64,000 nt of DNA from Lateolabrax maculatus. Lineage: Eukaryota; Chordata; Actinopteri; Acropomatiformes; Lateolabracidae. This document shows, piece by piece, positions 1-10,960 of the stretch; within the stretch, counting starts at the first letter, position 1, and each line of letters opens with the position of its first letter. Below the pieces are notes generated by a model that was not told the origin of the DNA, did not search any database, and saw only the letters and a list, made by a program, of their open reading frames with translations. The DNA lies in NCBI GenBank assembly GCA_031216445.1, contig CM062213.1:5791501-5855500 (forward strand), in the 5' to 3' direction. Position numbers and translations under genes: made by a program.

Positions 1-269
1 ACTGGTAGAGATAGCAACAAGCTTCAGGGTGGGGGGGGGACTCTGGCCCAGATAAGAGCACAGGAAAAGGAGCAGGGCTACAGGAGGGATAAGACAGGGG
101 AGGAGGAGGAGTCCAGTATTGAGGTAGTAAGCAGAAAGTGGGAGATGAGGATCTAGTGAATAGACTCTGTGGAGGAAAAATGGATTTAGTAAGACTTAAC
201 TTAGGTAACCAATTTTTTAGTTTTAAGAAAAGGGCATTTTTCTGTGTGTTTGTATTAATTTGTATTTCT

Positions 270-372
270 GTTGCTGGATATAGTCATTGTGTTATTGCTA
301 ATGCTACCTTCAGGTGCTGAACTAATTGGTATAGTAGGCCTTAATTTACACCGTGTAATGTTAGAAAAAAAA
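270..372 (+). repeat. dispersed repeat, copy 1 of a local pair
   Basis: The 23-bp core at 292-314 (ttattgctaatgctacctt plus cagg) recurs exactly at 1801-1823. Both copies have 'tcattgt' just upstream. Both end about 50-60 bp downstream in a 'tgtaat..gaaaaaaa' A-tract. The A-tailed end and dispersed spacing suggest fragments of a SINE or MITE family, but I cannot name it. Confidence 0.45.
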
Positions 373-556
373 AAATTTTTTTATAAATTAATTATTTTAT
401 ACAGTGGTTACTTTACCACTACCCCGCTAATAATAAGTAATAAGAATACTAATAATACCATGAGCAAGAGCAATAATATCAGTAGTTGTAGTATTAAAGC
501 TTAGTGGAAGTTGAATCAGGATGACTATCTTCATGCTTTCTCATTTATTTACATGG

Positions 557-589
<33 letters not shown>

Positions 590-597
590 GTCTCTCT
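557..597. repeat. (TC)n microsatellite
   Basis: A nearly pure CT/TC dinucleotide run of about 40 bp, with single interruptions at 570 (TT) and 590 (TG). It is a simple repeat with no coding meaning. Confidence 0.95.
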
Positions 598-918
598 TCG
601 CCACGACCTCTGTGAGCTAATCATATTGTTGCTGTCAAATTTTAAAACTGTTCTTTTCTCTGCTGCTGTCAGCTGTCATTTCAGTGTAATTTCAATGTGA
701 CCCTCCTCCACCCCATTCACCTCCAGTTCTCATCACATTCAGCACCCATGGGTCCTTCCTGCGAGCTCTTCAGAAGTTCCGCTCCATATCACATTCGTCC
801 ACATCTTGAGCCGTTGCTCTTCACCCCGCCACCACCATCACTAATGTCTAGACTCCATTGGGGAGATATTCCTGAAAAAGCTCTGAATGTATCAGAAAGC
901 TTGTAATCAGAAATTGTA

Positions 919-1166
919 TATACTGTGATTTCGTTGTTCTGTTCTGTACACGTGACATCTATTGCACGTCTGTCTGTCCTGGGAGAGGGATCTCTCCTCT
1001 GTTGCTCTTTCTGAAGTTTCTTCCAATTTTTCCCTGTTAAAAGGTTTTTTTTTAAAGTTTTTCCTAATCCGAATCGAAGATCTAAGGACAGAGTGTATCA
1101 TGCACTGTACAGATTGTAAAGCCCCCCTCAGGTAATTTTGGGCTGTATAAATAAAATTTGACTTGA
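919..1166 (+). repeat. 3' tail of a fish retroelement (SINE/LINE type)
   Basis: The stretch carries blocks I recognise from an abundant fish interspersed repeat. In order these are 'gtacacgtgacatctattgc', 'gtctgtcctgggagaggga', 'tctcctctgttgctctttct', 'ccctgttaaaagg', 'tgtacagattgtaaagccc' and 'gggctgtataaataaaattt'. The final TATAAATAAAATTTGACTTGA resembles the short 3' repeat that ends many fish non-LTR elements. Only the 3' portion is present and no reverse-transcriptase reading frame is seen, so this is a 5'-truncated copy. The family name is uncertain. Confidence 0.75.
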
Positions 1167-1784
1167 GTTTACTGATGGCATCACTACCACCTTAAAATAA
1201 AGATGTCATGATGGGGCCGAATCGCCAAAGAAACTTTTTTATTGTGCCCCATGCCAAATAAATTAATTTGATTACTCTTTAAGCTTCTTTTTCAATAAAG
1301 TCTGTCCTGTTTAAAATTATAACACCACAGTTGGCCTTTAGTTCAATGGAATTGGAACCCAATATTTTATTTTTGTAAATGTCTTATGGTTTGCCTCAGC
1401 TTTATGGTCAATAGTCTCTATATCATTCAAAGCAATTCAAATATTGATCTGGAAATTGCTACAATCTGACTCACTGATTCAGCTTGCATTACTGATGTGA
1501 AAAATTGGCCTTTAAATGGCATCTATTTGACAGGTAATGACATTACCGAGATTACCTGGACCACTTTCTATACTTTTACTATAAGCCTTTATTACACCTC
1601 GTCCTACATTTCTTTAATGGCTCCGTTTTTTTCCTGCAATTTGTTTATAATTGGTCAGTCCTTTTTAACAGTACGATCTGTCCTGGGAAAAGCACCGTGA
1701 GCTCTTCTAGCTACAATTCTTTTTTTTTTCTCTTAAACTCTACTGAGCCCAGACAAGAAGCATTTAGAGTCTATTCATAAAGCT

Positions 1785-1870
1785 ATGAATCATTGTCTAG
1801 TTATTGCTAATGCTACCTTCAGGCATTCAAAAGACTGAACCATAAATGTTGTAATTTGAAAAAAAAAAAA
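1785..1870 (+). repeat. dispersed repeat, copy 2 of a local pair
   Basis: It shares the exact 23-bp core at 1801-1823 with positions 292-314, followed by diverged sequence and an eleven-base A tract. Divergence outside the core shows the two are old or differently truncated copies rather than a recent local duplication. Confidence 0.45.
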
Positions 1871-2199
1871 TGGATCAGTGCTGTACTTCAACTGAAAGTA
1901 AAAGTGTGTAGTTGATCTAGTCCTCCATGATTTTTGAACACACTTTCTGTAATTTACAAGGTTGTTGACCAAACGCCCACTGAATGTTAATTCTGAGTTA
2001 ATTCAAAATGATGTTGAGCTGCAATGGGCAGTAAGGAGTTAACCTAAAACCTTCTCCCTCCTTTATACATCATTGATCTTTTCACACTAATTAAAGCATA
2101 GCCAGGACTATTTAACCAAGCTAACGAGAACAGGCAAATTCAGCCTTCCTGGCTCTGAGAGACCATGGCAATGAAGTACTCTCAACCTGCAAACTGAAA

Positions 2200-2221
2200 C
2201 AGAGAGAGAGAGAGAGAGAGA
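2200..2221. repeat. (AG)n microsatellite
   Basis: A pure AG dinucleotide run of about 22 bp. Confidence 0.95.
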
Positions 2222-2350
2222 ACTGAAGATAATTAACTACAATTCAAACCTAGCAATTAAAAAGCAAAAGGACAAGCTGATTAACAAAAAAAAAAAAGAA
2301 GAGCCACCAGATTTATTTATTTATTATTTTTGGACTGTTAAATTGCGAAA

Positions 2351-2849
2351 TTAAAGGAATGGTTCAACATTTTTAGAAATACACTTATTCACTTTTTTGA
2401 CGAGAGTGAGTTGAGATGAGACGACCCGTACACATCTTAACTTACATTAGCATAGAGTCTTGTAGTCATCATGAAGTTGCCAGGAAACCAGCAGAGACTC
2501 CAGGAAATTACTGATCCCAGTCGAGAAATAGTCCAACACAACCTCTCGTGAAACCACAAGTGTTGTTCATACACTTTTTACGTTTTTTTTCGTACAGGTC
2601 AAACAAAACCGATAAACCGTTTTCATTAGTGATCTTTAGATCTGCTGGTAAGTGGATTCTTTTTTAACTTTAGACAGAGCCTGGTTAGCTGTTTCCCCCT
2701 GCTTCCAGTCTTAATGCTAAGCTAAGATAACAATCTCTTGGCTGTAGCTTTGCATCTAACAAATGATATGTGGTACCAATCTTCCCCTTCCAACTCTGGG
2801 CAAGAAAGCAAATACGCTTATTTCCCAAAATGTCAAATGACTCCTTTAA
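2351..2849 (+). mobile_element. percomorph inverted-repeat MITE, near-complete copy 1
   Basis: The element begins 'aggaatggttcaacattttt' at 2355. It ends with the diverged reverse complement at about 2800-2845 (aaatacgcttatttcccaaa, then atgtcaaatgactcct). The arms are long: the left arm reads on through 'agaaatacacttattcac' and the right arm mirrors it. The core 'gctgtttccccctgcttcca' lies near 2690-2710, followed by 'gctaagctaagataac'. TTAA lies on both sides (2351-2354 and 2846-2849) and may be the target duplication, though it overlaps the palindromic ends and copy 3 does not keep it. There is no transposase, so it is a non-autonomous DNA transposon. I recognise the family as common in perch-like fishes. 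Confidence 0.85.
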
Positions 2850-3140
2850 GGTTTAGGGAAAACTTTAAAGTAGTTTGAAGAAGTTATTTTTGTCAAATGT
2901 ACTTCAATGTTTTCCTCGATGAAAATTATGTTTGTGTCTTTAATCCTGTACCAACAGTATTACTCCACATTTGGACCATGGAATACTATTCCCAATTACA
3001 CTATATCACTAATGTATAGGCAGCTGGATAAGTGTAAAGTCCCTATGCTCCCATTCATTGACTTCCTTTATTCAGTAATTCTTAGATCAATTAGAAAAGA
3101 GTGAAAGCAGGGAGCGACTCACAGAAATGAAATGCAACCA

Positions 3141-3200
3141 GTAGCTCATCTGGTGATGCTCACCTAGGGGCATCTGCTAGCCGGGGTAAAATCCCCATAC
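3141..3200 (+). repeat. tRNA-like fragment (tRNA pseudogene or SINE head)
   Basis: The sequence has 'tagctcatctggtgatgc' at 3142-3159, close to a tRNA A box and D-arm (TAGCTCAGTTGGT...GC). About 20 bp later comes 'ggggtaaaatcccc' (3183-3196), which can form a T-arm-like stem and resembles a degraded B box. There is no intact acceptor stem and no clear anticodon arm. A functional tRNA is therefore unlikely; a tRNA-derived SINE head or pseudogene is the better reading. Confidence 0.35.
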
Positions 3201-6200
3201 TATGAGGAGTCATGATCAATAATGCATCTACGTGGATTTGGGGGACGCAGCTCAAAGGCATTTGCTTATCTCAGATGCCAGTTACCACTTTCATCCCGGG
3301 GACATGCCGCGCTCATGTGTGCAGGGGGAGTGTGTGTGTGGGGAGGTCGAGAGAATGCAGTATTTACACATTTCCCATCATGTGTTATTTATCTCACACC
3401 TTGATGTTTTCATCTACCCCGTGCCTCCGAGGAAATCTTCACTCATAAAGCAAGAATCAACACAGGAGTTTTAAGTTACTTATGTAACTGTCTGTATTTC
3501 TTTTTTTTTTCAACCTGTTGTCCTAGTTACAGAATTTAATTGCACTAAACTTTTGCTCAAGTGTTCAACTTAGTCCAAAGAGGTCCAGTAAGAAAATGAA
3601 AGACTGGTTTTCACAACGAGTTGGAGGCAGCCACACTGTGAAGGGTTTCCATGGCAGTTAGCAGAACACAACAAAGACGTCACTGCAGTCATTTCAGCAG
3701 CTTCTTTTGACTTTGCTCTCATTATTCTTAACTGATTTGGAGCAACAGTGGTAGGTCAATTTTCCACACATAAAGTGCTGCTGTATTCACAGCCTGTGTC
3801 ATATCTTTTTTTTTTTTAATTTTGGCAATCATTCCCATTGGTTATTATAACATACTGACTAGTCTAATTACTTAGATGTGGATGTGCACTGACACAGCTA
3901 GACACAGCTTTACAACGGAGTCCAGCAGGGCAAGCAAATGAGCAGTCAGACAATCTGACAACAAATCCACAGTTCTGCCATGTTATCTAAACCTAATTAT
4001 TTGGAAGCAAATGTGAAGATGAACACACCCAAAATGTCCACAATAATTGTCCATATCATGGACACACTGTATGTGTATAGGATGTACAGGTCAAGGCTAA
4101 ACTGTAGGGAAACAGCTCTTTTCAACACAGTTTTTCACTGATTGTGTCCATGTGTTGTTTGATTTACTGGACCCTTTTGTGTTGCTGTACACCCCTATCC
4201 CAGCAATCAATAAGTGAAGGTAAGACCTGTGCTGCTGAAATAGTTGAGTAAAAAGAAAAACAAATTCCTTCAAGGTTGTTGAGAGAGATGTTTGCGGAGT
4301 CCTTCCAGTGGAAGTAAGATGTAAGATGTGTAAGTGTCCCTCCCCCAAACAATTTCTCCATGTTTGTTGAGTCACACAGAGAAACAAATCACCTGGCCAG
4401 CCGCTGAGTGAAGTAGTAGGGGTGCAATCAAAGAACAGATGCGGAAACTCTTTTAGCCACATTTTCAATAGAGTGAGAAAATTGCTGCTGTGCCGATTGT
4501 GCCACTGTATGAGTTGCCAGTATCAGGGAGAAAAGTCATACTAGTAGCTGCATGTGTAAAGACATTGAGAAACAATGTCCAATCACTTGTTTTTCTTATT
4601 CCCTATATAATTTATTTGCCTGCTTTCAGGAAATATTTTATCAAGTGTTGACTATTCTGATGTAGAACACTAGAACACAAAAGCTGTGCTACCTGAAATT
4701 CATTAGTCATTATGTTCCATTTTTAATCTCAACGAGTCAGTGAGAAATAAATACGATAAATGATATGATGCACCCATACACATAGTTTAACCACCCCTCA
4801 AAATCTGAATTAATATTTTCATGCACACGATTTATGCTTTTTTCCCCCTTATATGCTTTTATTAGTTTTTTTAAAGGTTAGTATACAAATGTTTTTATAC
4901 ATTTGTCTTCCATCTATATACCATCCACTTGTCTTAACTAGAGCTATAGTAAAAATGGATATATGGAAATTCTTCTTTTCTTCTGTCAAAAGGTGTGTGC
5001 TAGGTTAACCGAGTGATTGATTGTTCAAATATTGAACAATGTGCTTCCACTTATGGCCATATGGACACTGTAGTGTCAGCCTGGACTGGCACTTGATTTA
5101 GCTAATACCTTCATGGTTTGATGCCTACAAGCAAAATACATGTGCAGTATGTGGTTGCTTAAGGCTATGCAACCACTAAAGGCCAAGAAAGGAAGTTGTT
5201 CTGGAAACTGTGAAAACTAAGACAACCAATTTGAAAATGGATAGAAAGAATAGATGGACTGTACATTTCAGCATTTCATCTTTTTTTTTTTTTTTGCTTG
5301 TTTTTCACTCATACCTCATTTGCTAAAAATAAATTAAAAGTCAAAATATTGCAAAAGACTTATAACCAGTTTATTTGTAATCACTGCCAAGCGGATTTAT
5401 TTTGACTCATATCGTCCATGGATGTTGTCAGATATGATTTGTTTTTCTTTTTTAGAGGCTCCACAGTCACAGTTATTGAACAGTAACAGTATGACATGAT
5501 ACAAAGCACACGTAGGTATGATTTTTTATTGTATAGGTAAGCGACAGTAAATGCACTTTATATGTTTATTGGCTAGCAGTTCTGTTTTACAGCCATGAAC
5601 ATCACTGTTACAGCCCTGATATTCTGCTGTTTTTTCCTTTGTTCTCTTTGCAACAAACATCCTGTCTAGAAATAGCTTTCATCATTGTGACTTCAGACCT
5701 GCCATTTGGAAGTTACACTGCTGTATACAGTATTTTCTGAGTAGATACAACACTCACTCAGTCATTCTGAATTGATTAGGCTTTTAACCCAGATCTTAGA
5801 ATAATGATCCATTACATCAACAATCACTTCATTAAAACAACTCATTTGACTATTACAGTAAAGAGACAGACAATGAGTGATTAGCACATGCTGTATATCA
5901 TTTACACTGTAGCTGTTTAAATTTGATATCGTCATTGATATTTATGTCAATTTTATTTTTACACAGAGGCTAGACACAAAGAGAGCTGAAGTGAGGAGAG
6001 AAATGAAAGGAGGTTATAATTTAGAAGGGAAGAAGTTTGGACACATTTCAATAAATCACTGCACCTGTAGTCCTTCACACACTGCTGTGTTTACTTAGCT
6101 GATTCATTCAGACTTACAGTTCACGTCAACACCATTTTTTCTGTGGACATTTCACAGATACACCCACTACAGTTTTGTCACTGGAACCCAACAAAGTCTC

Positions 6201-6589
6201 ACCTCTTTTAAAATGTTTATGACACCCCTTTTCTTTTTAAGCAAACATCGGAAATGGGGTTTTCACGTAGGTGGGCTACTATCTGCATTTACCGTAACAC
6301 ATGCGCTGACATCCGTACACCGGGACTGCCGCTGTTAAAAACCCTTCCTGGATCAGCAAAATAGAAGCTCTTCTGGGTTGTGCTCCTGTTGGACCAGTTC
6401 CCTACGGCTCTCCTCCTGCTTCTCTCCCTCACCTCTCTCTGAACTGGTTAATCACATCTCTTAAAGCCGGGCCCAATGAGCCCAGCAGACAGCCTCTGGG
6501 GTCCAACAGCTCAGAGAATACACACAGGCCTTCGTGTTGCATGGTTTGTGCGTTAAAGTGTTTGTTACACGTACGGGTAGTGAGATGTG
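3201..6589. other. long non-coding stretch
   Basis: AT-rich unique DNA. It has poly-T runs (about 3501-3510, 3806-3817 and 5281-5295) and no recognisable transposon. The largest open frame (minus strand, 4097-4468, 123 codons) has no recognisable domain. A 27-bp block at 4021-4047 recurs with two mismatches at 51448-51474. No gene is supported. Confidence 0.6.
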
Positions 6590-6595
6590 TGTCTG

Positions 6596-6641
6596 TGCAT
6601 CCGTGTTGGTGTTTGTGTTTGTGTGGGTGTGTGTGTGTTGA
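6596..6641. repeat. TG-rich simple repeat
   Basis: Imperfect GT/TG repeat (gtgtttgtgtttgtgtgggt and following). A CA-rich tract of the complementary sense begins about 75 bp downstream, so the pair is an imperfect inverted repeat. Confidence 0.85.
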
Positions 6642-6715
6642 GCTGCTGTGGACAGGATGTGGGGCTGGATGTCATATTTCGTTTGCCTTAGCCAATGGAT
6701 AACCTTGCACGCTGC

Positions 6716-6765
6716 CACACACACACACACTCACACAAGCATTTACACACACAGACACATTCACA
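6716..6765. repeat. (CA)n-rich simple repeat
   Basis: Imperfect AC repeat (acacacacacactcacacaa and following). Further CA-rich sequence continues loosely to about 6880. Confidence 0.9.
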
Positions 6766-6880
6766 TGAATTCATTGCATCCCCTTGGCAATGTTTGGTGA
6801 ATCAAAACCAAGGTCAAACAGAGTTCACTGTGCACACATGCACTCAACTGGCTCAGACAAACCTACACATACACACACAT

Positions 6881-8579
6881 TTCCATATTTCTACTTTCTG
6901 TTTGGTCTAAGAGTTTGGAGCCCCTGCAGTCAAATATCTTAGATCCTATTCAGCCACTGAGAATAGAGTTTTCACTCTGTTAACTGTATTTGGTATTCAA
7001 AGAAATTCATGGGGTGGAGATGGCTGCTCAACTAATGCTCACAAGCAACATAAACAAAAAGGATAAAAACACATTTTATATTCATGTGGCCAAAACAAGG
7101 ATGGGAAGTACAGTGTAAGCAAATCTAACTTTATTTGCTTTTGGGCTTGCCTGTGCAAAAGTATAGCTTGATTGGTTGTCTCTACATTCTTAATTGTGCG
7201 GATTAAGTTGTGTTCAGTAAAGGCAAAGTTTCTGGTATATTAAAAATGCAGTACAGAGGAAAAGAGACAATTTGTATCACAGACTGAGGAAAATGCAAAG
7301 TTAGCAAAGTAGAAACAAAAAGAGGCTTAAAATGCTTGAAGAAATGTGAGAGCAGAGAAACTTATTCAGAAAAAGAGCGGCAGAGAAACAGACAGAGCGA
7401 AGGAGGGAGAATGGGAAAGCGCATTGATCAGCGTGGATTCGAGTACAAGACCGGCTTGCTGGCTCAGTGTGACGTGGGCCTGGGCCCAAATCAGTCAGAC
7501 AACACCTTTGAAATTCTCAATAGCTTCCTTGTGAATCAGCCGTCCCCTTTCACGGCTGCCTGGAGCAGATAACAGGCTCAACTCTGTTAACAATCTCACC
7601 TAATAGACTTCTCCCCTGTCAATCACATTTCAAAATACCAATACAGCCCAGAAGCTCACTCGCTCATCCACTCACACATGCAAACACACGCACGAATACA
7701 CATATTGAACACACATGCATGCACACGCTCACACAGTTGTTTCTCACTTTACGCCATCTTTGTCTGCCTTTCACTTGTGGGTCAGCTGTCTTTGGAGTAC
7801 ACTCCACCTGCACTTGCATTCATGCATTCAAAAAGACTTGAACACGTAAAAGTCCTTTCAAGTGTGAATTTCAGAACTTGTTTGCCCCTTGAACACACGA
7901 GCAGCATCAAGAATCACAGTATCAAGAAAATTCACACCAAAACATCTTTAAACCTGTGCTGTGTATCCAACTGTGGTAACACCAACAATGGAGCTACAAC
8001 CTATTTTACAGTAAGTATCTTAATGTATATTAGTTTTGGTCACATTTGGTTTTTGTTCTTAAAAATCTTAGTGTCATTTTTGTCATGCATTTTTAATTTG
8101 TATGTCTTCAAAACATTTAAGACTACAGCTGCATGTCGCCATCTTTGTTGTGTACAGTTACCATGGTTACAGGTGTCTTTCTTGTTTATGTTATTCATTC
8201 CTTCCCATAGCGACACAAAAGAAAATAATGTTAACATTACATACAACGTTACATGTACGTGTCTCTCTGTATATAGGCTCCTCTTAACATACCCACTGAA
8301 AATACAAAATACTTTCAGGCACAGTAAAGCACATCCACTGGCAAATGTTAACAAGGTTGTAAAAATATACAAATTCTTATCCTTCATAGCTCCTTAAACA
8401 AAAATCAAATACATATAAACTCTGCATCTCAATATCAAATATGTTTTTTTTTTGTTGTTGCTCTCAGCGACTACTTAATGTCACAATGTGTCCTGATTCT
8501 ACACAGCATGGTAGAATACTGTAGAAACAATAGGATACAGTGAAAACTATCCCAAAAAAACAATATATGATGCAATTAA
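6881..8579. other. non-coding stretch with unusual block at 7410-7620
   Basis: Mostly unique DNA. At 7410-7620 the sequence is more GC-balanced and free of simple repeats; it contains 'cattgatcagcgtggattcg' and 'aacaatctcacctaatag', and looks like a possible conserved element. A CA-rich tract lies at 7674-7737. An open frame of 239 codons (7678-8397, ATG start) begins inside the CA tract. It is interrupted by a plausible splice donor at 8009 (aca/gtaagtat) and shows no domain. Confidence 0.45.
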
Positions 8580-8690
8580 ATGGAACGTAATGCGATATAG
8601 TAACATGATATGACATGATATGATACAATATGATATACCACAATGCAATATGATACAGTACAATGTGTGATACAGTATGATACAATCGGA
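8580..8690. repeat. degenerate ATGATACAAT-type short tandem repeat
   Basis: About 100 bp of loosely repeated 5-10 bp units such as 'gatatgatacaatatgatat' and 'gatacagtatgatacaat'. It is a decayed minisatellite. The long minus-strand open frame across it is an artefact of the repeat. Confidence 0.7.
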
Positions 8691-8794
8691 TTACTGGTCC
8701 ATAGGACCTTCATACACAAGCAAAGTCTGCAATCTAATTTCCTTTGATTAAATGTATGCCTCCCACAGTGGAAAGCAGAGCATGCAATTGTTTC

Positions 8795-8823
8795 TCTGTG
8801 TGTATGTGTGTGTGTGTGTGTGG
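8795..8823. repeat. (TG)n microsatellite
   Basis: Pure to near-pure TG run of about 28 bp. Confidence 0.93.
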
Positions 8824-8899
8824 GTTAGTTACAGCTCTTGGGGTTTCAAAGGGGTGTATAGCCCCCACGGTGACACCCTCCCACTTGCCTTTCTCTCAG

Positions 8900-9082
8900 C
8901 TGTTACATTTCTACAGTATCCATACTGCTACAACAGACGGGCTCCTTACGTCAAACTGTGCAAGATCCACACATGCTGTGCCTCCCTCTGCCCTACCAAA
9001 CTGCAGAGACCCTGGTGTCCCAGGTGTGCATCAAGTGGAACCGAGATTAGGGGCACCTTTGGGGGTACCCAAGTACCCCTAA
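8900..9082 (+). other. exon-like island (unidentified)
   Basis: A strong acceptor-like site ends at 8899 (cctttctctcag after a pyrimidine-rich run). The sequence after it is open in two frames. The frame entering at phase 0 runs to a stop at 9080-9082 and contains 'PSALPNCRDPGVPG'. The other frame is cysteine-rich (CYNRRAPYVKLCK, then a CC pair). Possible donors are gtgtgc at 9022 and gtgtcc near 9014. 'NCRDPG.P' is reminiscent of the start of a sushi/CCP module, but the following residues do not continue that fold. I do not recognise a family, and this may be chance. Confidence 0.2.
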
Positions 9083-10681
9083 ACCCCCCTCATGACGCAC
9101 ATTATGCATTTTATGTGCATAATAGTCACAGTTACCTCAAGCTAAGTTTTCTGCCTGGTGGATAAGAGGGCACCCTGGTCTTTAAAAAGCCTTACCTAAA
9201 TGTCAAGACCACTGTGGCCCTCTGGTGAACAAAGTATGAGAACGGCCTAGTTGTAACATCCACCCAAAGCTTTTAAAAATATGAATGGAGGACTGGCCAC
9301 TGGAATAATGCTCGTTGCAATTTTTTGACTCTGTTCCATGAACATTACATGAAAAACTCAGAAATTGGTCTCTCTCCCTAGCTCCCTTCTTGCAAAACAC
9401 AGGAGGCCATCATATTGATTGTGGGGCTGTTTTTTAGTACTCAGTGAAGCTTGAATGGAAGGATTTAAAAATGTATCTTTCTGCTTTTGAAACCATTCTT
9501 GTGGGAAAAACTCTACTTCGCTTTGATATCTCGAAACTAAAATTGCTTTCATAGCTGTTTTCCTGTACACAACAACAAGGTTGGGCCTTTTGTATTACAG
9601 AATAAACTACTACACTGAATAAAACTCTCTAACATGAATATGAACACTTGAGGACATCATTTATTTATTCTGATAATATACCCAAGCATAAACAAGTGCT
9701 GCTTAATGCTCCATATGTTTGATGGCACTAACCTGCTGCAGCAAGCCAAATAAAGCCTATCCAATCTCCACATAGTGTAGCCTATAAGATAATGTTTGTA
9801 GGACAAGCAAGCCCTCTGACTGCATAAGTGACACTCTATAGTATAGTATACTGTAAAGGAAGTATCACAAGGTCAAGGAGAATAAGCACAGTATTCAGAA
9901 AATTGGACTGGACTCGGACTAAGAATTGATAACATGCAATGTCAGTCAGAAACATTTGCAAGTATTAAAATGAATAAAGTCTAATGAACTAAATTAAAAA
10001 TATAAAGTGGTAACGCTTAAGATTACAGCATCATTTGAACACCACACTTGCCAACTGAACTTTAAAATATCGTCTGGTTAGAAGTCTTTAGAGACTTAAA
10101 GTGCTCAAACAATCAAGACCAAGAGGTTGTTTTCCAAAAAAGTCACAAAATCAATTGAAGAGTTGATGTTTCGCCACTCATCAGCATCGACCTCTGTGCG
10201 TGCGTGATTGCCACCAAATAACAGTCACTAAAGTCACATGGTGTAAATTCTAACTGCAGGAGAGATTTTTAAATCCCAAAATTGTTCCTATTTTTTGATT
10301 TGGAATACATTTGTAGTAATGGTGACGGTTGTCCGCTACATATAATCGTGTTGTGCACATCTGCACCTCAGTAGTTCTTTGACATGCAAGTTTATTCCTG
10401 TTCATAACCCGGAGGAAAGGTGTCATCATAGGGACAATGTCTCAGCGGGTGTCAGCTATTTCTTCCAAATGTTGGATGCACATTTATGATAAAACATGGC
10501 GTCCTGTGAGGCACATCAGCCACACTAAACTTTCCAAAAACAATGCAGATAATACACCCTTCTGCCACATGCACAATGATCCACTTTCACACACTGACAG
10601 ACACAAATATCCACATACACAAAACAATCCCCTGCAAAATTACCACACACACCCTTTCTCTCTGTCTCTATCTCGCTTGCT
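9083..10681. other. non-coding stretch, AT-rich
   Basis: Unique DNA with no recognisable gene or transposon. Two short hairpins (ggggtaccc/gtacccc near 9062-9079 and attatgca/tgcataat near 9101-9123) lie at the left edge. CA-rich sequence begins at about 10585. Confidence 0.6.
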
Positions 10682-10689
10682 CACACACA

Positions 10690-10721
<32 letters not shown>

Positions 10722-10747
10722 TTTTCTCTCTCTCTCTCTCTCTCTCC
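10682..10747. repeat. compound (CA)n then (CT)n microsatellite
   Basis: A CA run at 10682-10721 (one aaac interruption), then 'tttt', then a pure CT run at 10726-10747. The 235-codon open frame that spans this (10437-11144) is produced largely by these repeats. Confidence 0.95.
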
Positions 10748-10913
10748 CTTTTCTGGCAGTTTTGCGTCAGTGCTAAGACCACAGGGACGGTTGACATTTC
10801 ACTCTGGCTCCGTTTCCATTCCCTGTGATCACAGCCATGCTGCCTCGCCTCCCTTAAAGGTCACCCGTTGTTGTTTGTCAAAATCCCAACAAAAACACAC
10901 CATGCAATGCTCT

Positions 10914-10960
10914 TTGTGTGTATGCATGTGTGTATGTGTGTGTGACAAACACACACACAG
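10914..10960. repeat. TG run followed by CA run (inverted pair)
   Basis: A TG-rich stretch at 10914-10944 is followed at once by 'acaaacacacacacag' at 10945-10960. The two are complementary and can pair as a short hairpin. Confidence 0.8.

Larger units (their letters stand above)
1..918. other. non-coding stretch, AT-rich
   Basis: No supportable gene. It opens with a purine-rich stretch (G-run near 32-39, GGAGGAGGAGG near 100). It then holds the first copy of a 23-bp repeated core and a TC microsatellite, both listed separately. The short open frames here have no recognisable domain and several begin at GTG rather than ATG. Confidence 0.6.
1167..2350. other. non-coding stretch with second repeat copy and (AG)n
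   Basis: Unique AT-rich DNA. It contains the second copy of the 23-bp core (1801-1823, with an A-tract at 1859-1870) and an (AG)n run at 2200-2221. A polypyrimidine tract lies near 1720-1735. No gene is supported. Confidence 0.6.

Noticed and set aside
119..141. let-7-like seed (tgaggtagta)
   Set aside because: Ten bases match the let-7 5' end, but the rest of the mature sequence differs and no complementary arm lies within about 80 bp to make a precursor hairpin.
7678..8397. 239-codon open frame on the plus strand
   Set aside because: It begins inside a CA-rich tract, contains no recognisable domain, and a plausible splice donor at 8009 interrupts it. I treat it as a chance frame.
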